The translations under genes and the position numbers were made by a program. Under the pieces are notes generated by a model. That model did not search any database. It saw only the letters and a program-made list of their open reading frames with translations, and was not told the DNA's origin. A DNA stretch of 64,000 nucleotides from Methanomicrobium mobile BP. GTDB lineage: Archaea > Halobacteriota > Methanomicrobia > Methanomicrobiales > Methanomicrobiaceae. The stretch spans positions 102,570 to 166,569 of the forward strand of contig NZ_JOMF01000007.1 in NCBI RefSeq assembly GCF_000711215.1, read 5' to 3'. Shown here piece by piece: positions 27,625 to 38,500 of this stretch. Position 1 is the first letter of the stretch. Each line of letters starts with the position of its first letter.

Positions 27625-27967
27625 TTTCCGAGAGGACCTGCCATCCCTGCTGTGCGGGTGTCGTTGCCTGCGTCATGGCATTTCCGATAGCGCGGGAGAC
27701 ATCGTCGAATTCATCGTTGTCAAGCATGGATTCGATACCGTCCAGAATCTTGACGGCATCAAGGAATTCCTTTGAGCCCGTCGACTTCTCGGCGAAGGTA
27801 AGATCCTGTGCAACCGCGTTGACCAGCAATTTAAACATCCTTTTTGCGCCCGATTTTTCGGCGCCCTTGAGGTCGCTCAAGACCGTTGTCATCTGCGAAA
27901 GTGTAATCAGATTCGTCTTGGCGCGTTCTGCAAAAAGGTAACTCTGTATAGCTTCTTTTGGATTCAT
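27611..27967 (-). CDS. Small helical archaeal protein, unknown function
   Basis: A 118-residue, mostly helical soluble protein without a recognised domain. It has a Lys/Ala-rich middle (LKGAEKSGAKRMFKLLVNAV) and an acidic C-terminal part. It overlaps the nitroreductase start by 14 bases, so translation may be coupled and the two products may work together. No signal peptide, no Cys and no nucleotide motif. Confidence 0.75.
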   Translation of the reverse strand: MNPKEAIQSYLFAERAKTNLITLSQMTTVLSDLKGAEKSGAKRMFKLLVNAVAQDLTFAEKSTGSKEFLDAVKILDGIESMLDNDEFDDVSRAIGNAMTQATTPAQQGWQVLSENELV

Positions 27968-28068
27968 CGCAATAACCTACTTATGTTCTCTCTTTGTATG
28001 TTTTCTCTTTATTTTCGATAAATAAAAGGGATGGGATTTGAATCCCGTTTTCGTTTATTGTCGTCCGT

Positions 28069-28347
28069 TTATTTGGACTTTGCCTTTGCGCCTTTGATTG
28101 AGGACTGCGAGCGCTTGATGCGTCTTCTGAAGCGCGGGTCGTTCTGCGGTGTCGGTCCGCGTGATCCGCGCTGACCGCCTCTTCCGCCGTCCTGCGTCTT
28201 CTGAATTGCTCTCTTTAATTTTGCACCCGACTTAAAGCGCTGGTTCGGTCCCGGCTTCTTGTAGTTTCCCTCTTTTGCGGGGACAAGTCTGATCTGACCC
28301 GATACGCTCTTAATCTGAGTCCATGAGGTTGTACCTGTTTTTCCCAT
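28069..28347 (-). CDS. Small basic Gly/Lys/Arg-rich protein (possibly DUF5350)
   Basis: A 92-residue very basic protein (start MGKTGTTSWTQIKS, middle KRAIQKTQDGGRGGQRGSRG, end SSIKGAKAKSK). I suspect the methanogen DUF5350 family but cannot confirm it. Composition and position 31 bases after the eS1 gene suggest RNA binding or ribosome association. A ribosome binding site GGATGTG precedes the ATG. Confidence 0.8.
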   Translation of the reverse strand: MGKTGTTSWTQIKSVSGQIRLVPAKEGNYKKPGPNQRFKSGAKLKRAIQKTQDGGRGGQRGSRGPTPQNDPRFRRRIKRSQSSIKGAKAKSK

Positions 28348-28378
28348 TTATAACACATCCTTTGCTTTTTTTACGTAA

Positions 28379-28978
28379 TCAGTCTGTGGAAGCCGATGCC
28401 TCGATTGCCTTCGATTTGATCAGTTCGACACGGCGTGCCGGGTGGATCTTCTTTATGTTCTTGAAGACATCGCGCGAGATCTCGCCGGAGACCATGTCCT
28501 TTACGAACTGGTAGTAGGTCTGTTCCTTCGATTTGGCGATCAGATACTCTGTCAGTTCTTTTCTGATTGCATGCTGCTGGCTTGCATCCGCACGGTTGAT
28601 GGTAAAGCAGGTCGCCGTTACACGGAGCTTTTTGCCGTCGCTGGTTGTCAGCAGAAGTATGCTGTCAATCCTTGAGGCACGTCTCTTGACCATTGCACGG
28701 AGGTAGTCTTTTGTGACTTCGTGTCCGACAAAGTCGGTGTATGCCGCATCGCCCGCAACATTGGTAATCTTAAATCTCATCTTGATGTTCTGCTTGGAGT
28801 AGTCCTGCGAAATCTCGCCGAGTGTGGTCTGCATTACGCGACCGTAGACTTTCTCGGGCTCGTTTGCAACGGTGTCGCCGAGGTATGCTTTGTCGAATAC
28901 TTCGGGAGCGTACACCTTGAACCAGCTCTTTGCTTTCCATCCTTCTACTCTTCTTCCGATCTGTTTTCTTCTTGCCAT
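28379..28978 (-). CDS. rps3ae: 30S ribosomal protein eS1 (S3Ae)
   Basis: A 199-residue archaeal/eukaryotic-type small-subunit protein. Diagnostic features are the basic start (ARRKQIGRRVEGWKAKSW), the FKVYAPEVFD segment and the RRVELIKSKAIEAS end. It belongs to the minus-strand series uS15, RecJ-like, Pcc1, eS1, an arrangement common in Euryarchaeota, which supports co-expression of translation and tRNA-modification genes. Confidence 0.96.
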   Translation of the reverse strand: MARRKQIGRRVEGWKAKSWFKVYAPEVFDKAYLGDTVANEPEKVYGRVMQTTLGEISQDYSKQNIKMRFKITNVAGDAAYTDFVGHEVTKDYLRAMVKRRASRIDSILLLTTSDGKKLRVTATCFTINRADASQQHAIRKELTEYLIAKSKEQTYYQFVKDMVSGEISRDVFKNIKKIHPARRVELIKSKAIEASASTD

Positions 28979-29040
28979 ATTTTCACCTTAGTTATGCTTT
29001 CTGTCCGTTTTGCCGTTTTATGCGTTTTATGCATTGCAGG

Positions 29041-29280
29041 TTATGATCTTTCGGATTTTTTGTCCTGTTCTATCCCGCACATTTCCTCCGCTATCTGGAG
29101 ATTCATCAGGTAATCGTCGGTTGTTGCCACAACGGAACGTATTTTGTCGGATTCGATTGTGAAGACAACCCTGTTTTCCCTTACTGCCGTTTTCATGTGA
29201 GGCATGTTGTCGGTGTCGAGTGCTTTTGCCACACATTCGGGATGACTGTGAAGCGTGCTTATCTCACCCGTTATCTTCAT
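29041..29280 (-). CDS. pcc1: KEOPS complex subunit Pcc1
   Basis: A 79-residue protein with the small Pcc1/CTAG alpha-beta fold (KTAVRENRVVFTIESDKIRSVVATTDDYLMNLQIAEE). Pcc1 dimerises the KEOPS complex, which makes t6A37 in tRNA from threonylcarbamoyl-adenylate. The start ATG abuts the stop of the RecJ-like gene with no gap. A Sua5-type enzyme for the preceding step of t6A is encoded at 32143, so two steps of this pathway sit within 4 kb. Confidence 0.9.
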   Translation of the reverse strand: MKITGEISTLHSHPECVAKALDTDNMPHMKTAVRENRVVFTIESDKIRSVVATTDDYLMNLQIAEEMCGIEQDKKSERS

Positions 29281-30525
29281 TTAAGACATTGCCTCCTTTA
29301 TTCCCTCTTTGAAGGTTTTGAGTTCGGATACGTCGAATACGGCTCCCGCCCTCGTGGCGTGACCTCCGCCGGTTCCGCCGGTTTTCAAGGCAAGTTCCTT
29401 CATGAGTTCTCCGAGGTTGTATCCGTCGCATTTTGCGTTGGGACATCTTGCGGAGACACGACAGATGCTTTCGTTTTTGGATATTACAAAGACGGGCGAT
29501 TCACAGAGTCCGTCGTTTGCGATTGCGTCCGCCGCGGGACTTGCGGTCTTCATGTCCTCCACTTCAAAGAGATTGATTGTGTCGTCGGTTTTCTTTGCGT
29601 TCTTTATTGCCGATATTACGTTTAAGCGGTATCCGTTCGTTATCTCCCAGGCTTCGTCAAGGACATCGCCGTTTCTCAGACACAGCATTACGCCGAGATC
29701 GCCGCGTCCCGAAAGTCCGCATGCTTCAACGACGTCGCTCATTGACTGTGCGTCGTGAATTACGCCTCTTTCGAGTTCATAGGTGTCTTTCCATATGGAC
29801 TGCATCGTGAGTTCGTTTGTGTCTTCGGCTGTCTCGAATATTACCTGAGAGAGCAGGCTTTGATAATCCAATTCGATATCCAGTGATCTTTCTATATCCT
29901 GTTTTTTTGTTGACGAGTCAACTATTCTGTCTACGACTTCTTTATTCCCGCTTACTCCCGAGAGATAGGGGTTGATTGCCGTATAAAGCTGTTCTTTTGG
30001 ATTTCTTCCGCACAGTGCCATTCTCCGTCTCGGCAGAAGGTAATGATTTCCTATGCCTTCGGAGATTATTTCCTGGTTTTTGCCTGCGATCTTCTGCCTG
30101 TCCCCGATTATTCCGAGGAGTGCGAGCCCGCATAAATCCCTGTTGTCACCGAGACGGTTTGCCGTTATGTAGGCTGTTCCCGATGCCGACAGTTCAGTGT
30201 CGCCGTCTATTCCGCAAAGTCGAGGGTTTACGTGATATTCTCCGTTAAAGCCGGTCATGTGATGGTCTATTACGATTACATCTTCATACAGGTCGGTCAT
30301 CGAGGATCCGAAGTCACACAGGAGTGTGTTTTCGCCCTTTTTGATATCGTTTAAGGTTATTCTGTCACGTATCGTGAGATGGAATTTCTTGCCCAGTCTG
30401 TAAAGTGCATGGCACATTATTGTTGCCGAGGCTATTCCGTCTGCGTCGTTATGACCGAATACTCTTATGAAGTCCGATTCAGACAGTCTGTCTGCAACCT
30501 GACCTGCTGCGGCTTCTATGGACAT
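29281..30525 (-). CDS. DHH-family RecJ-like exonuclease / GINS-associated nuclease type
   Basis: A 414-residue protein with DHH phosphoesterase motifs GHNDADGIAS, LCDFGSS, VIDHHMTG and the DHHA1 motif GGTGGGHATRAGA near the C-terminus. Archaeal members act as single-strand nucleases; some bind GINS in the replisome. Which of the archaeal RecJ paralogues this is cannot be settled here. It follows uS15 by 14 bases and runs directly into pcc1, the conserved archaeal gene order. Confidence 0.9.
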   Translation of the reverse strand: MSIEAAAGQVADRLSESDFIRVFGHNDADGIASATIMCHALYRLGKKFHLTIRDRITLNDIKKGENTLLCDFGSSMTDLYEDVIVIDHHMTGFNGEYHVNPRLCGIDGDTELSASGTAYITANRLGDNRDLCGLALLGIIGDRQKIAGKNQEIISEGIGNHYLLPRRRMALCGRNPKEQLYTAINPYLSGVSGNKEVVDRIVDSSTKKQDIERSLDIELDYQSLLSQVIFETAEDTNELTMQSIWKDTYELERGVIHDAQSMSDVVEACGLSGRGDLGVMLCLRNGDVLDEAWEITNGYRLNVISAIKNAKKTDDTINLFEVEDMKTASPAADAIANDGLCESPVFVISKNESICRVSARCPNAKCDGYNLGELMKELALKTGGTGGGHATRAGAVFDVSELKTFKEGIKEAMS

Positions 30526-30539
30526 TTAGCTGTAGGAAA

Positions 30540-30998
30540 TTACTTTGATAACAAGAACTCCGCTGTCTCCGGTTTGTATGTCCAGTCTGCGGGCATCTTG
30601 CCGGTGTTTGAATAATACTTTCCGAGTCTTCTGACTTTAGCTTCCGTAAGGTGAAGCTGGCGCTTGTTGTGAAGATCTTTGTTGTTCTCTTCGAGGTGTT
30701 TCCTCATTCCGAGAGCTTTTGCGATGAGGTTTCTGAGGTCCTCGGGGATCTCCGATGCAAGGCTGTTGTCAGCAAGTATCTGTTCTATACGTTTGCCGGT
30801 TGCAAGCTTAACGCTCGGAACACAGTGCTTGTCGCGAAGTACAAGACCAATCTGTGCGCTTGACATACCGTTCTTTCTGAGTTCGACGATTATTTTCTCG
30901 ATCTCTGCTTTGTCTTTATTTGACCATTCCGGTGCCTCTGTGCGAAGCGGACGTACCGAACCGGACGTTCCGCGCCTTCGGGCATGAATTCGTGCCAT
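30540..30998 (-). CDS. rps15: 30S ribosomal protein uS15
   Basis: A 152-residue archaeal uS15 with the N-terminal extension (ARIHARRRGTSGS), the helix-turn region MSSAQIGLVLRD-KHCVPSVK and the core HLTEAKVRRLGKYY. It is the first gene of the uS15-RecJ-Pcc1-eS1 operon. Upstream lie 383 bases without a gene but with several strong inverted repeats that could be its leader or a separate RNA. Confidence 0.97.
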   Translation of the reverse strand: MARIHARRRGTSGSVRPLRTEAPEWSNKDKAEIEKIIVELRKNGMSSAQIGLVLRDKHCVPSVKLATGKRIEQILADNSLASEIPEDLRNLIAKALGMRKHLEENNKDLHNKRQLHLTEAKVRRLGKYYSNTGKMPADWTYKPETAEFLLSK

Positions 30999-31381
30999 TA
31001 GTTCACCACCGTTGATAATTAGTTTTCATCATTGCGAAGAAGAAACAAGGGACAAATCGGCGGGGCTTCCGCTTTTTTGTCCATGTATCTCTTTTTCTGA
31101 TGAGATACATGTAAGTCCACAAAAAGAGCCATTACTGACCTTTTTTGTAATCCCAAAGCCATATCTGGCAGTATCCGTGAATACAGGATACGTCGGACTT
31201 ACACAAAGTCAGCACCATATCCGCATTTTATGCGGACAGCTTCTCTTCCCTAAGGTTGATCGGCTGTTTTCAAGCGCTGTATATTATTTCGTCTGAACAG
31301 GTATAAAGTCATCGCGGGAGTATAAGCAACCTATATGAATTTTTAGATCATATTTTACTGAAAAACTGCGGACGGATAGAT
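30999..31381. other. Structured intergenic region between divergent rps15 and DUF5612 genes
   Basis: No ORF with support was seen. The stretch 31082-31237 holds four inverted repeats: CATGTATCTC/GAGATACATG (10 bp), GTATCC/GGATAC, TCCGCAT/ATGCGGA, and an outer GTAAGTCC/GGACTTAC pair about 85 bases apart. Such a nested set suggests a structured RNA or leader. It matches no RNA family I know. The remainder is AT-rich promoter-like sequence. Confidence 0.45.
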
Positions 31382-32080
31382 ATGGCGGATTCGGAGATGT
31401 ATGCGGTAAGTATCCTTTGTGATGACTGTCAGGGCGCTCTGCGCGATATTTCGGATATTATGACAAGGCACGGTGCAAGGATCATGACGGTTTCGGCATC
31501 GGTCGTGGCTCACGGCGATAAGAAGGGACTTTCCGAGATTTATCTCGAGTTCAGATCCGAGGACGGGAGTTCGGGATCGCCGGATGATCGGTTTGCCGCG
31601 CTCTTTTCCGAGCTTAAGGGTCTTTCTTCGGTCATATCCGTTGATACCTATCAGCCGCTGCTTCGTATCTTCGGCAAGCGCGTCATCATCATCGGCGGCG
31701 GCGCACAGGTGGCGCAGGTTGCCATGGGTGCGGTCAACGAAGCCGACCGCCATAATATCCGCGGCGAGAAGATCTCGGTGGATACCATTCCGATTGTCGG
31801 CGAGAAGGATTTGGCTGCGACAATCGATGCGGTCTGCCGTCTGCCGAGAGTCTCGATTCTGGTTCTTGCGGGGTCGCTTATGGGCGGCGAGATTACGAAT
31901 TCGGTGGATCGCGTCCGTTCCATGGGTATTCCGGTTATCTCGCTCAATATGGCGGGCAGCGTTGCGGAGCATGCCGATCTTGTGGTTACCGATCCCATTC
32001 AGGCGGGCGTGTTTGCGGTCATGCACATAAGCGAGAAGGGCGTCTTCGACATAAAGCGCGTGAGAGGCAGGGTCTTTTGA
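31382..32080 (+). CDS. ACT-domain protein with C-terminal DUF5612-like domain
   Basis: A 232-residue protein. Residues 1 to about 85 form an ACT domain (YAVSILCDDCQGALRDISDIMTRHGARI), which usually binds an amino acid or similar small ligand. The remainder (VIIIGGGAQVAQVAMGAVNEADRHNIRGEKI and RVRSMGIPVISLNMAGS) fits the archaeal DUF5612-type domain, a Rossmann-like fold. A regulatory role is likely; ligand unknown. It is the first of three plus-strand genes. Confidence 0.82.
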   Translation: MADSEMYAVSILCDDCQGALRDISDIMTRHGARIMTVSASVVAHGDKKGLSEIYLEFRSEDGSSGSPDDRFAALFSELKGLSSVISVDTYQPLLRIFGKRVIIIGGGAQVAQVAMGAVNEADRHNIRGEKISVDTIPIVGEKDLAATIDAVCRLPRVSILVLAGSLMGGEITNSVDRVRSMGIPVISLNMAGSVAEHADLVVTDPIQAGVFAVMHISEKGVFDIKRVRGRVF

Positions 32081-32142
32081 GTTTTCGCGATTAAGTGTAA
32101 AATAAGATATAATACGGAAAAAATCAAACGGAGATTTGGAAA

Positions 32143-32721
32143 ATGTCAGTGATCGACGATGCCGTTGCCGTTCTTAAACGCGACGGGCTTATTGTTTACC
32201 CGACCGAGACCGTTTACGGTCTGGGTTGCGATGCTTTTTCGGAGACGGCGATTCATAAGGTCTACGAGGCAAAGAACCGCCTTCTCTCCAATCCGATCTC
32301 GATTGCCGTGAGCGATTTCGAGATGGCTTATGCGGTTACGCTTATGGACGATCTTCAGGCGGAGTTTCTTGAGAAGTTTCTGCCGGGTCCGGTTACCGCG
32401 GTTGTCCCCGCGGGGAGTCTGATTCCGAAGATGCTTACCGCGGGCACGGGGACCATCGGGATAAGGATGCCGGATAACGAGACCACGCTTAAGATTATCG
32501 GCGAGTTCGATGCGCCGATTACCTCGACGAGCGCGAATATCTCGGGGGGCAAGTCTCCGGTCGAGTTCAATGAGGTTACGGTGACCTACGATCTCTTCGT
32601 TGACGGCGGCAAGCTTCCCGGGACGCCGAGCACGGTCGTGGATCTGACGACGATGCGGATTGTGAGGGAAGGAGAGAAGGTCGATGAGATTTATAAGTTC
32701 TTTGCCGATCATCGCGGATAG
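32143..32721 (+). CDS. Threonylcarbamoyl-AMP synthase (Sua5/YrdC family)
   Basis: A 192-residue single YrdC domain (motif LIVYPTETVYGLGCDAF near the start, then KNRLLSNPISIAVSD and TSTSANISGG). It makes threonylcarbamoyl-adenylate from threonine, bicarbonate and ATP for the tRNA modification t6A. The short form without the C-terminal Sua5 domain is present. It pairs functionally with the KEOPS subunit Pcc1 at 29041. The start ATG has a GGAGAT-type ribosome binding site. Confidence 0.93.
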   Translation: MSVIDDAVAVLKRDGLIVYPTETVYGLGCDAFSETAIHKVYEAKNRLLSNPISIAVSDFEMAYAVTLMDDLQAEFLEKFLPGPVTAVVPAGSLIPKMLTAGTGTIGIRMPDNETTLKIIGEFDAPITSTSANISGGKSPVEFNEVTVTYDLFVDGGKLPGTPSTVVDLTTMRIVREGEKVDEIYKFFADHRG

Positions 32722-32775
32722 AATCAGCAGATTTACTTTTTGTCAGATGATATTCTACATTAGAGTTCTGGTAAT

Positions 32776-33702
32776 ATGAAACCGATAAGACTTCGTGATT
32801 TTGTTGAAGATAAGGATGGCTGGATCTATGCCGTTTCCGCCTACGATAATTCCGAACGTGCGGGCTGCGTCCTGCGCTATGTGCCCGACGAGAACGGGGA
32901 GCGGGTGTCAAAGAGCGGCGTTCACTATAAGAAATATGATTTTGAGCCGGCGTTCGAGTTTATAAGAAAGCATAAGCCGCAGTATCTGGATGTCGTCCAC
33001 CGCATTCCGCTTGCCGACATTAAGCGCGTGATAAAGCCCGACGAGGAGATAGGCAATGTTATTGCGCGAAACAAGCGCGTTGCAAAGCTTGCGGAGGTCT
33101 TCGGCGTTCCCATGGGGACGTTCGGGTGCACGGGGTCGCTTCTCTGCGGGCTTGAGAACGCGGCTTCGGATGTCGATATGGTCGTCTACGGTAAGTACTG
33201 GTTTGAGGCTCAGAAGAATCTGATTGCGGCGGTCAAGAACGGGCGCGTTAACGGCATGACGGACGAGATGTGGGATAAGGTCTACAATAAGCGCGTTCCG
33301 GAGATTGATTACGCGACTTTCGTCCTGCACGAGGAGCGCAAGTGGAATCGCGGGGAGATAGACGGCACTTATTTCGATCTGCTGTTTACGAGGAGCTATG
33401 ACGAGATTACGGGCGTGGACATGACGAAGGGTCCCGTTCTGGGTAAGAAGACGATAGAAGCGACGGTAACGGATGCCTCGCTTTCGTTTGACAGTCCCGC
33501 GGTCTACAAGGTGGATCATCCCGAGATCTCGAAGGTGCTCTCGTTTACGCATACCTACAGCGGTCAGGCGCTTAAGGGTGAGGTTATCGAGGCATGCGGC
33601 ATGGTCGAGGATCACGGCAGCGAGAAGTGGCTGGTTATCGGCACCACAAGAGAGGCTAAGGGAGAGTATATTATTTCAAAGACTCTCCTCGAGCGGAATT
33701 AA
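32776..33702 (+). CDS. Predicted nucleotidyltransferase (COG1665-like)
   Basis: A 308-residue protein. A nucleotidyltransferase core is seen at residues about 110-140: GCTGSLLCGLENAASDVDMVVYG has the GS motif followed by Asp-x-Asp with the metal ligands. The N-terminal 100 residues and C-terminal 120 residues are alpha/beta regions found in archaeal homologues annotated as predicted nucleotidyltransferase or DNA polymerase beta-like. The natural substrate is not known to me. Convergent with the lipoprotein gene at 33717. Confidence 0.82.
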   Translation: MKPIRLRDFVEDKDGWIYAVSAYDNSERAGCVLRYVPDENGERVSKSGVHYKKYDFEPAFEFIRKHKPQYLDVVHRIPLADIKRVIKPDEEIGNVIARNKRVAKLAEVFGVPMGTFGCTGSLLCGLENAASDVDMVVYGKYWFEAQKNLIAAVKNGRVNGMTDEMWDKVYNKRVPEIDYATFVLHEERKWNRGEIDGTYFDLLFTRSYDEITGVDMTKGPVLGKKTIEATVTDASLSFDSPAVYKVDHPEISKVLSFTHTYSGQALKGEVIEACGMVEDHGSEKWLVIGTTREAKGEYIISKTLLERN

Positions 33703-33716
33703 AACAGATCTCTTTT

Positions 33717-34322
33717 TTATTTTGTGAGTTCGGCAAGTTTCTTGAAGCTGATTGCGTTTTCGTACGGCGTTATGTAGGTCAGCTGTCCGTTGGCGACGTC
33801 TATGCTTACGACGATGCGGTTTTCAATCATGGTGAGCTGGGTGATTGTGTCGGCTTCGCGGTCGAAGATGAGCCATGAGGGGTATTCCTGGACTTTTTTG
33901 GCGTGCATCTCATAGTTGGGATAGGTGAAGTCGTAGAAGTATTCCCAGCCGTCGGCGTTGCCGATGGGTTCTCCCATGGTGTCCTGTATGGTTATTGTTA
34001 CGGATGCGGGGCTCATTGCGTTTTTGTAGGTCTGCGATGCCCACGACATCAGGGTGAGTCCGTCCTTTTCGGTGCCGTACATGAGTTCTTCGGCTTTCCA
34101 TGTGTCGCTGCTCGCCGGCATGAATTCCGCGAGTTTTTCGGGAGGAATCGGCAGTTTCTCGGTCGATGCCGGCGTGGGCGTTGCCGTTGCCTGCGCCGTA
34201 TTTGCGTTCTGCCCGTTTGCTGCGCCCGTATCCTGTCCGATGCATCCGGCGGAGAGTATCAGTGCCGCAAGCAATGCCGCCATGATTATCCGTTTTATCG
34301 CTTTGCCGTGATTGTTTTTCAT
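33717..34322 (-). CDS. Lipoprotein of unknown function
   Basis: A 201-residue protein with a signal peptide ending in LILSAGC (lipobox), then an Ala/Thr/Asn/Pro-rich linker typical of methanogen surface lipoproteins, then a soluble alpha/beta domain of about 150 residues with several Trp/Tyr. No family recognised. Monocistronic. The DNA before it is the 161-base region shared with the divergent restriction-modification gene. Confidence 0.82.
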   Translation of the reverse strand: MKNNHGKAIKRIIMAALLAALILSAGCIGQDTGAANGQNANTAQATATPTPASTEKLPIPPEKLAEFMPASSDTWKAEELMYGTEKDGLTLMSWASQTYKNAMSPASVTITIQDTMGEPIGNADGWEYFYDFTYPNYEMHAKKVQEYPSWLIFDREADTITQLTMIENRIVVSIDVANGQLTYITPYENAISFKKLAELTK

Positions 34323-34483
34323 ATCCGCACCTTATCTGTATGGTTTATTATTCGTGTATCTATTTTTGTTTTTGGGTTTTTTGATTAATGCCCGATAATT
34401 CAAGATTGCCTGTGCCTGTATTGCGGGTTGGAACATCAAATCTATTAAAAGAGATTATAACTTTTGACGACATTTTATAGATT

Positions 34484-35455
<972 letters not shown>

Positions 35456-35540
35456 TGTTGTTTCCAAGTTCCAAAATAGAATCGGTATAGAATTTGATCT
35501 GATTGTCTGCGATGAAGCACACCGAACAACAGGTGTAACT

Positions 35541-38500
35541 TTGTCGGACGAAGACGAGTCTTCTTTTGTTAAAGTTCATAATAATGAATTTTTGCGGGCT
35601 AAAAAACGCCTGTACATGACGGCAACGCCGCGCCTGTTCAGTGACAGTGCAAAGATTAAGGCAAAAGAAAAAGATGCCGAACTTTGTTCAATGGATGATG
35701 AGGAAATATACGGTAAAGAGATTTATCGTCTCGGTTTCGGTCAGGCTGTGAATGAAGGGCTTCTTTCGGATTACAAGGTTTTAGTGCTGACATTGAGTGA
35801 CATGGAGATTTCTCCGTCCATTCAGAATATGGTTGCCGACAGGGACAACACAATAAATGCCGATGATGCTTCAAAACTTATCGGCTGTGTCAATGCTCTC
35901 TCAAAACAGATTCTAGGTGATAACGGTGTCATTAAGGATACCGATCCACTTCCTATGAAGAGGGCGGTTGCATTCTGTCAGAATATTGCGGCAAGCAAAA
36001 AAATCACTGAATATTTCAATACCGTTCCCGAGAAGTATATTGCCGATCAGCCACCAGAAAAGCAGGCAAAAATAACCAATGTCAAGTCAATGCATATTGA
36101 CGGCTCAATGAGTTCAACGACCAGAGACGGACTTATCAGATGGCTCAAGACCGATTCGGAAGAGTGCAGGATTTTAACCAATGTCAGATGTCTTTCCGAG
36201 GGTGTTGATGTGCCTTCTTTGGATGCGGTTATGTTCCTGTCGGCAAGAAACTCACAGATTGATGTCGTTCAGTCCGTAGGACGTGTTATGAGGACAGCGC
36301 CCGGCAAGAAATACGGTTATATCATCATTCCCGTTGTTGTCCCTAGCGATATTTCACCCGATAAAGCGTTGGACGATAATGACAGATTCAAAGTTGTCTG
36401 GACGGTATTAAACGCATTAAGGGCACATGATGATCGTTTCAATGCGACAGTAAACAAGATCGGTGTGAATAAGAAAAGACCCGTGAATATAATTGTCGGC
36501 GGTATTCCCAACGATGAATATGACGGCGATGATTCCGATGAAAATTCAGCAAAAAGGAGGGATATTCAGAGTAAACTTCTTCTTCAGTTTGAACAGTTGC
36601 AGGACACCATTTATGCCCGCATGGTCTTGAAGGTCGGAGATCGACAGTATTGGGAGGCTTGGGCTAAGGATGTTGCCGAGATCGCCGAGAAGCAGATTGG
36701 AAGAATCAAAAATCTCGTCAAAAATCCCGATGTTACGAAAGTATTTGCCGAGTTCGTTCAGAGTCTTAAGAACAATATCAATGACAGTATTGATGATGAT
36801 CAGGCAATCGAGATGCTATCTCAGCATATGATAACAAAGCCCGTATTTGAGGCACTTTTTGAGAATTATTCATTTGCCGAGAACAACCCCGTATCCAAGT
36901 CAATGCAGAAGATGATCGATATTCTTGAGGAGAACTCTTTCTATAAGGATACCGAGTCGCTTTCAAAGTTCTATAATTCGGTTCGCGATACAGTTCAAGG
37001 TATAGACAATCCTGAGGGTAGGCAGGCTGTTATTGTTAGGCTGTATGATAATTTCTTCAAAAACGCATTTCCCCGAATGGTTGAACAACTCGGAATCGTC
37101 TATACTCCTGTCGAGGTTGTTGATTTCATACTTCATTCAGTGGATGACGTTCTTAAAAAGGAGTTCGGGCGTTCGCTCTCGGATGAGAATGTGAATATCC
37201 TTGATCCTTTTACGGGTACGGGAACTTTCATAACAAGACTTATTGAGAGCGATTTGATCGCCGATAAGGACTTGCAGAGGAAATATTCAAAAGAGATATT
37301 TGCAAACGAGATTGTTCTTCTTGCTTACTACATTGCCGCCGTAAATATCGAGAATGCGTATCATTCGAGGATTGGTGAGAATACAGCATATCAAGAGTTT
37401 AACGGCATCTGTCTTACAGACACTTTCCAGATGAGAGAATTCAAGAAAGGAGAACATATTGCATCCGAGTTCTTCCCGAAGAACAGTGAGCGTGTTGAAC
37501 TCCAGAATAATACCTCGATTACGGTAATTGTCGGAAATCCGCCGTATTCTATGGGACAAAAGAATGAGAATGATAATGCTCAGAATATGAAATATCCAAA
37601 ACTTGAGAAGCGAATTGAAGAAACTTATGTAGTAGAATCCGTTGCATCAAATAAAAAACCATTGCACGACTCATATATCAAAGCATTCAGATGGGCAACA
37701 GACAGAATAAACAAAGAGAAAGGCATTATCTGTTTTGTTTCTAACGGCGGCTGGCTTGACGGTAACGCAATGGACGGATTCAGGAAGCATCTTGAGAAAG
37801 ATTTCTCAAGTATCTATGTATTCAATCTGAGAGGCAATGCAAGAACAAGCGGAGAACTTCGCAGAATGGAGAAGGATAATGTCTTTGGTCAGGGTACAAG
37901 AACTCCCGTAACAATTACCCTGCTCGTGAGAAAACCCGCTTCAGAAAATGAAAAAGCAGTTATTCATTATCACGACATCGGCGATTATCTGACAAGAGAA
38001 CAGAAACTTTCTATCATTAAGAATTTCGGCAGCATAACCAATCACGAGATGAAATGGGATATTCTTAAACCAAACAAAGAAGGAGATTGGATTAATAAGA
38101 GAAACCCGATCTTTGATATGTATATCCCAATAGGAGATAAGAAAGGAAAAGAAGAACTTACATCGTTTTTCAATCCGTCATATTCTCTTGGTCTTGCAAG
38201 CGGAAGAGATGCTTGGTGTTATAATTCAAGTAAATCGCAATTGGTCGAAAAAATTAAAATGTCTATAGACTACTATAACTCAGAAGTTGAGAGTTTCAAA
38301 GTAGCCAAATCTAAAAACAGTAAATTAATTGCAGAAGATTTCGTGAGTTATGATTCAACTAAATTTAGTTGGGCAGTCCAGCAGAGAAAAGACTTGCAAG
38401 ACGGCATAAAATATACATTAAATAATAATTCATTTGTTGAATCAATGTATCGACCATATTTTAAGCAATACGCTTACTTCAACAGACAAATGAACAATAG

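Noticed and set aside
31095..31140. Box C/D guide RNA (TGATGA at 31098, CTGA at about 31134)
   Set aside because: Only one C-like and one D-like box; C' and D' boxes and a terminal stem were not found.
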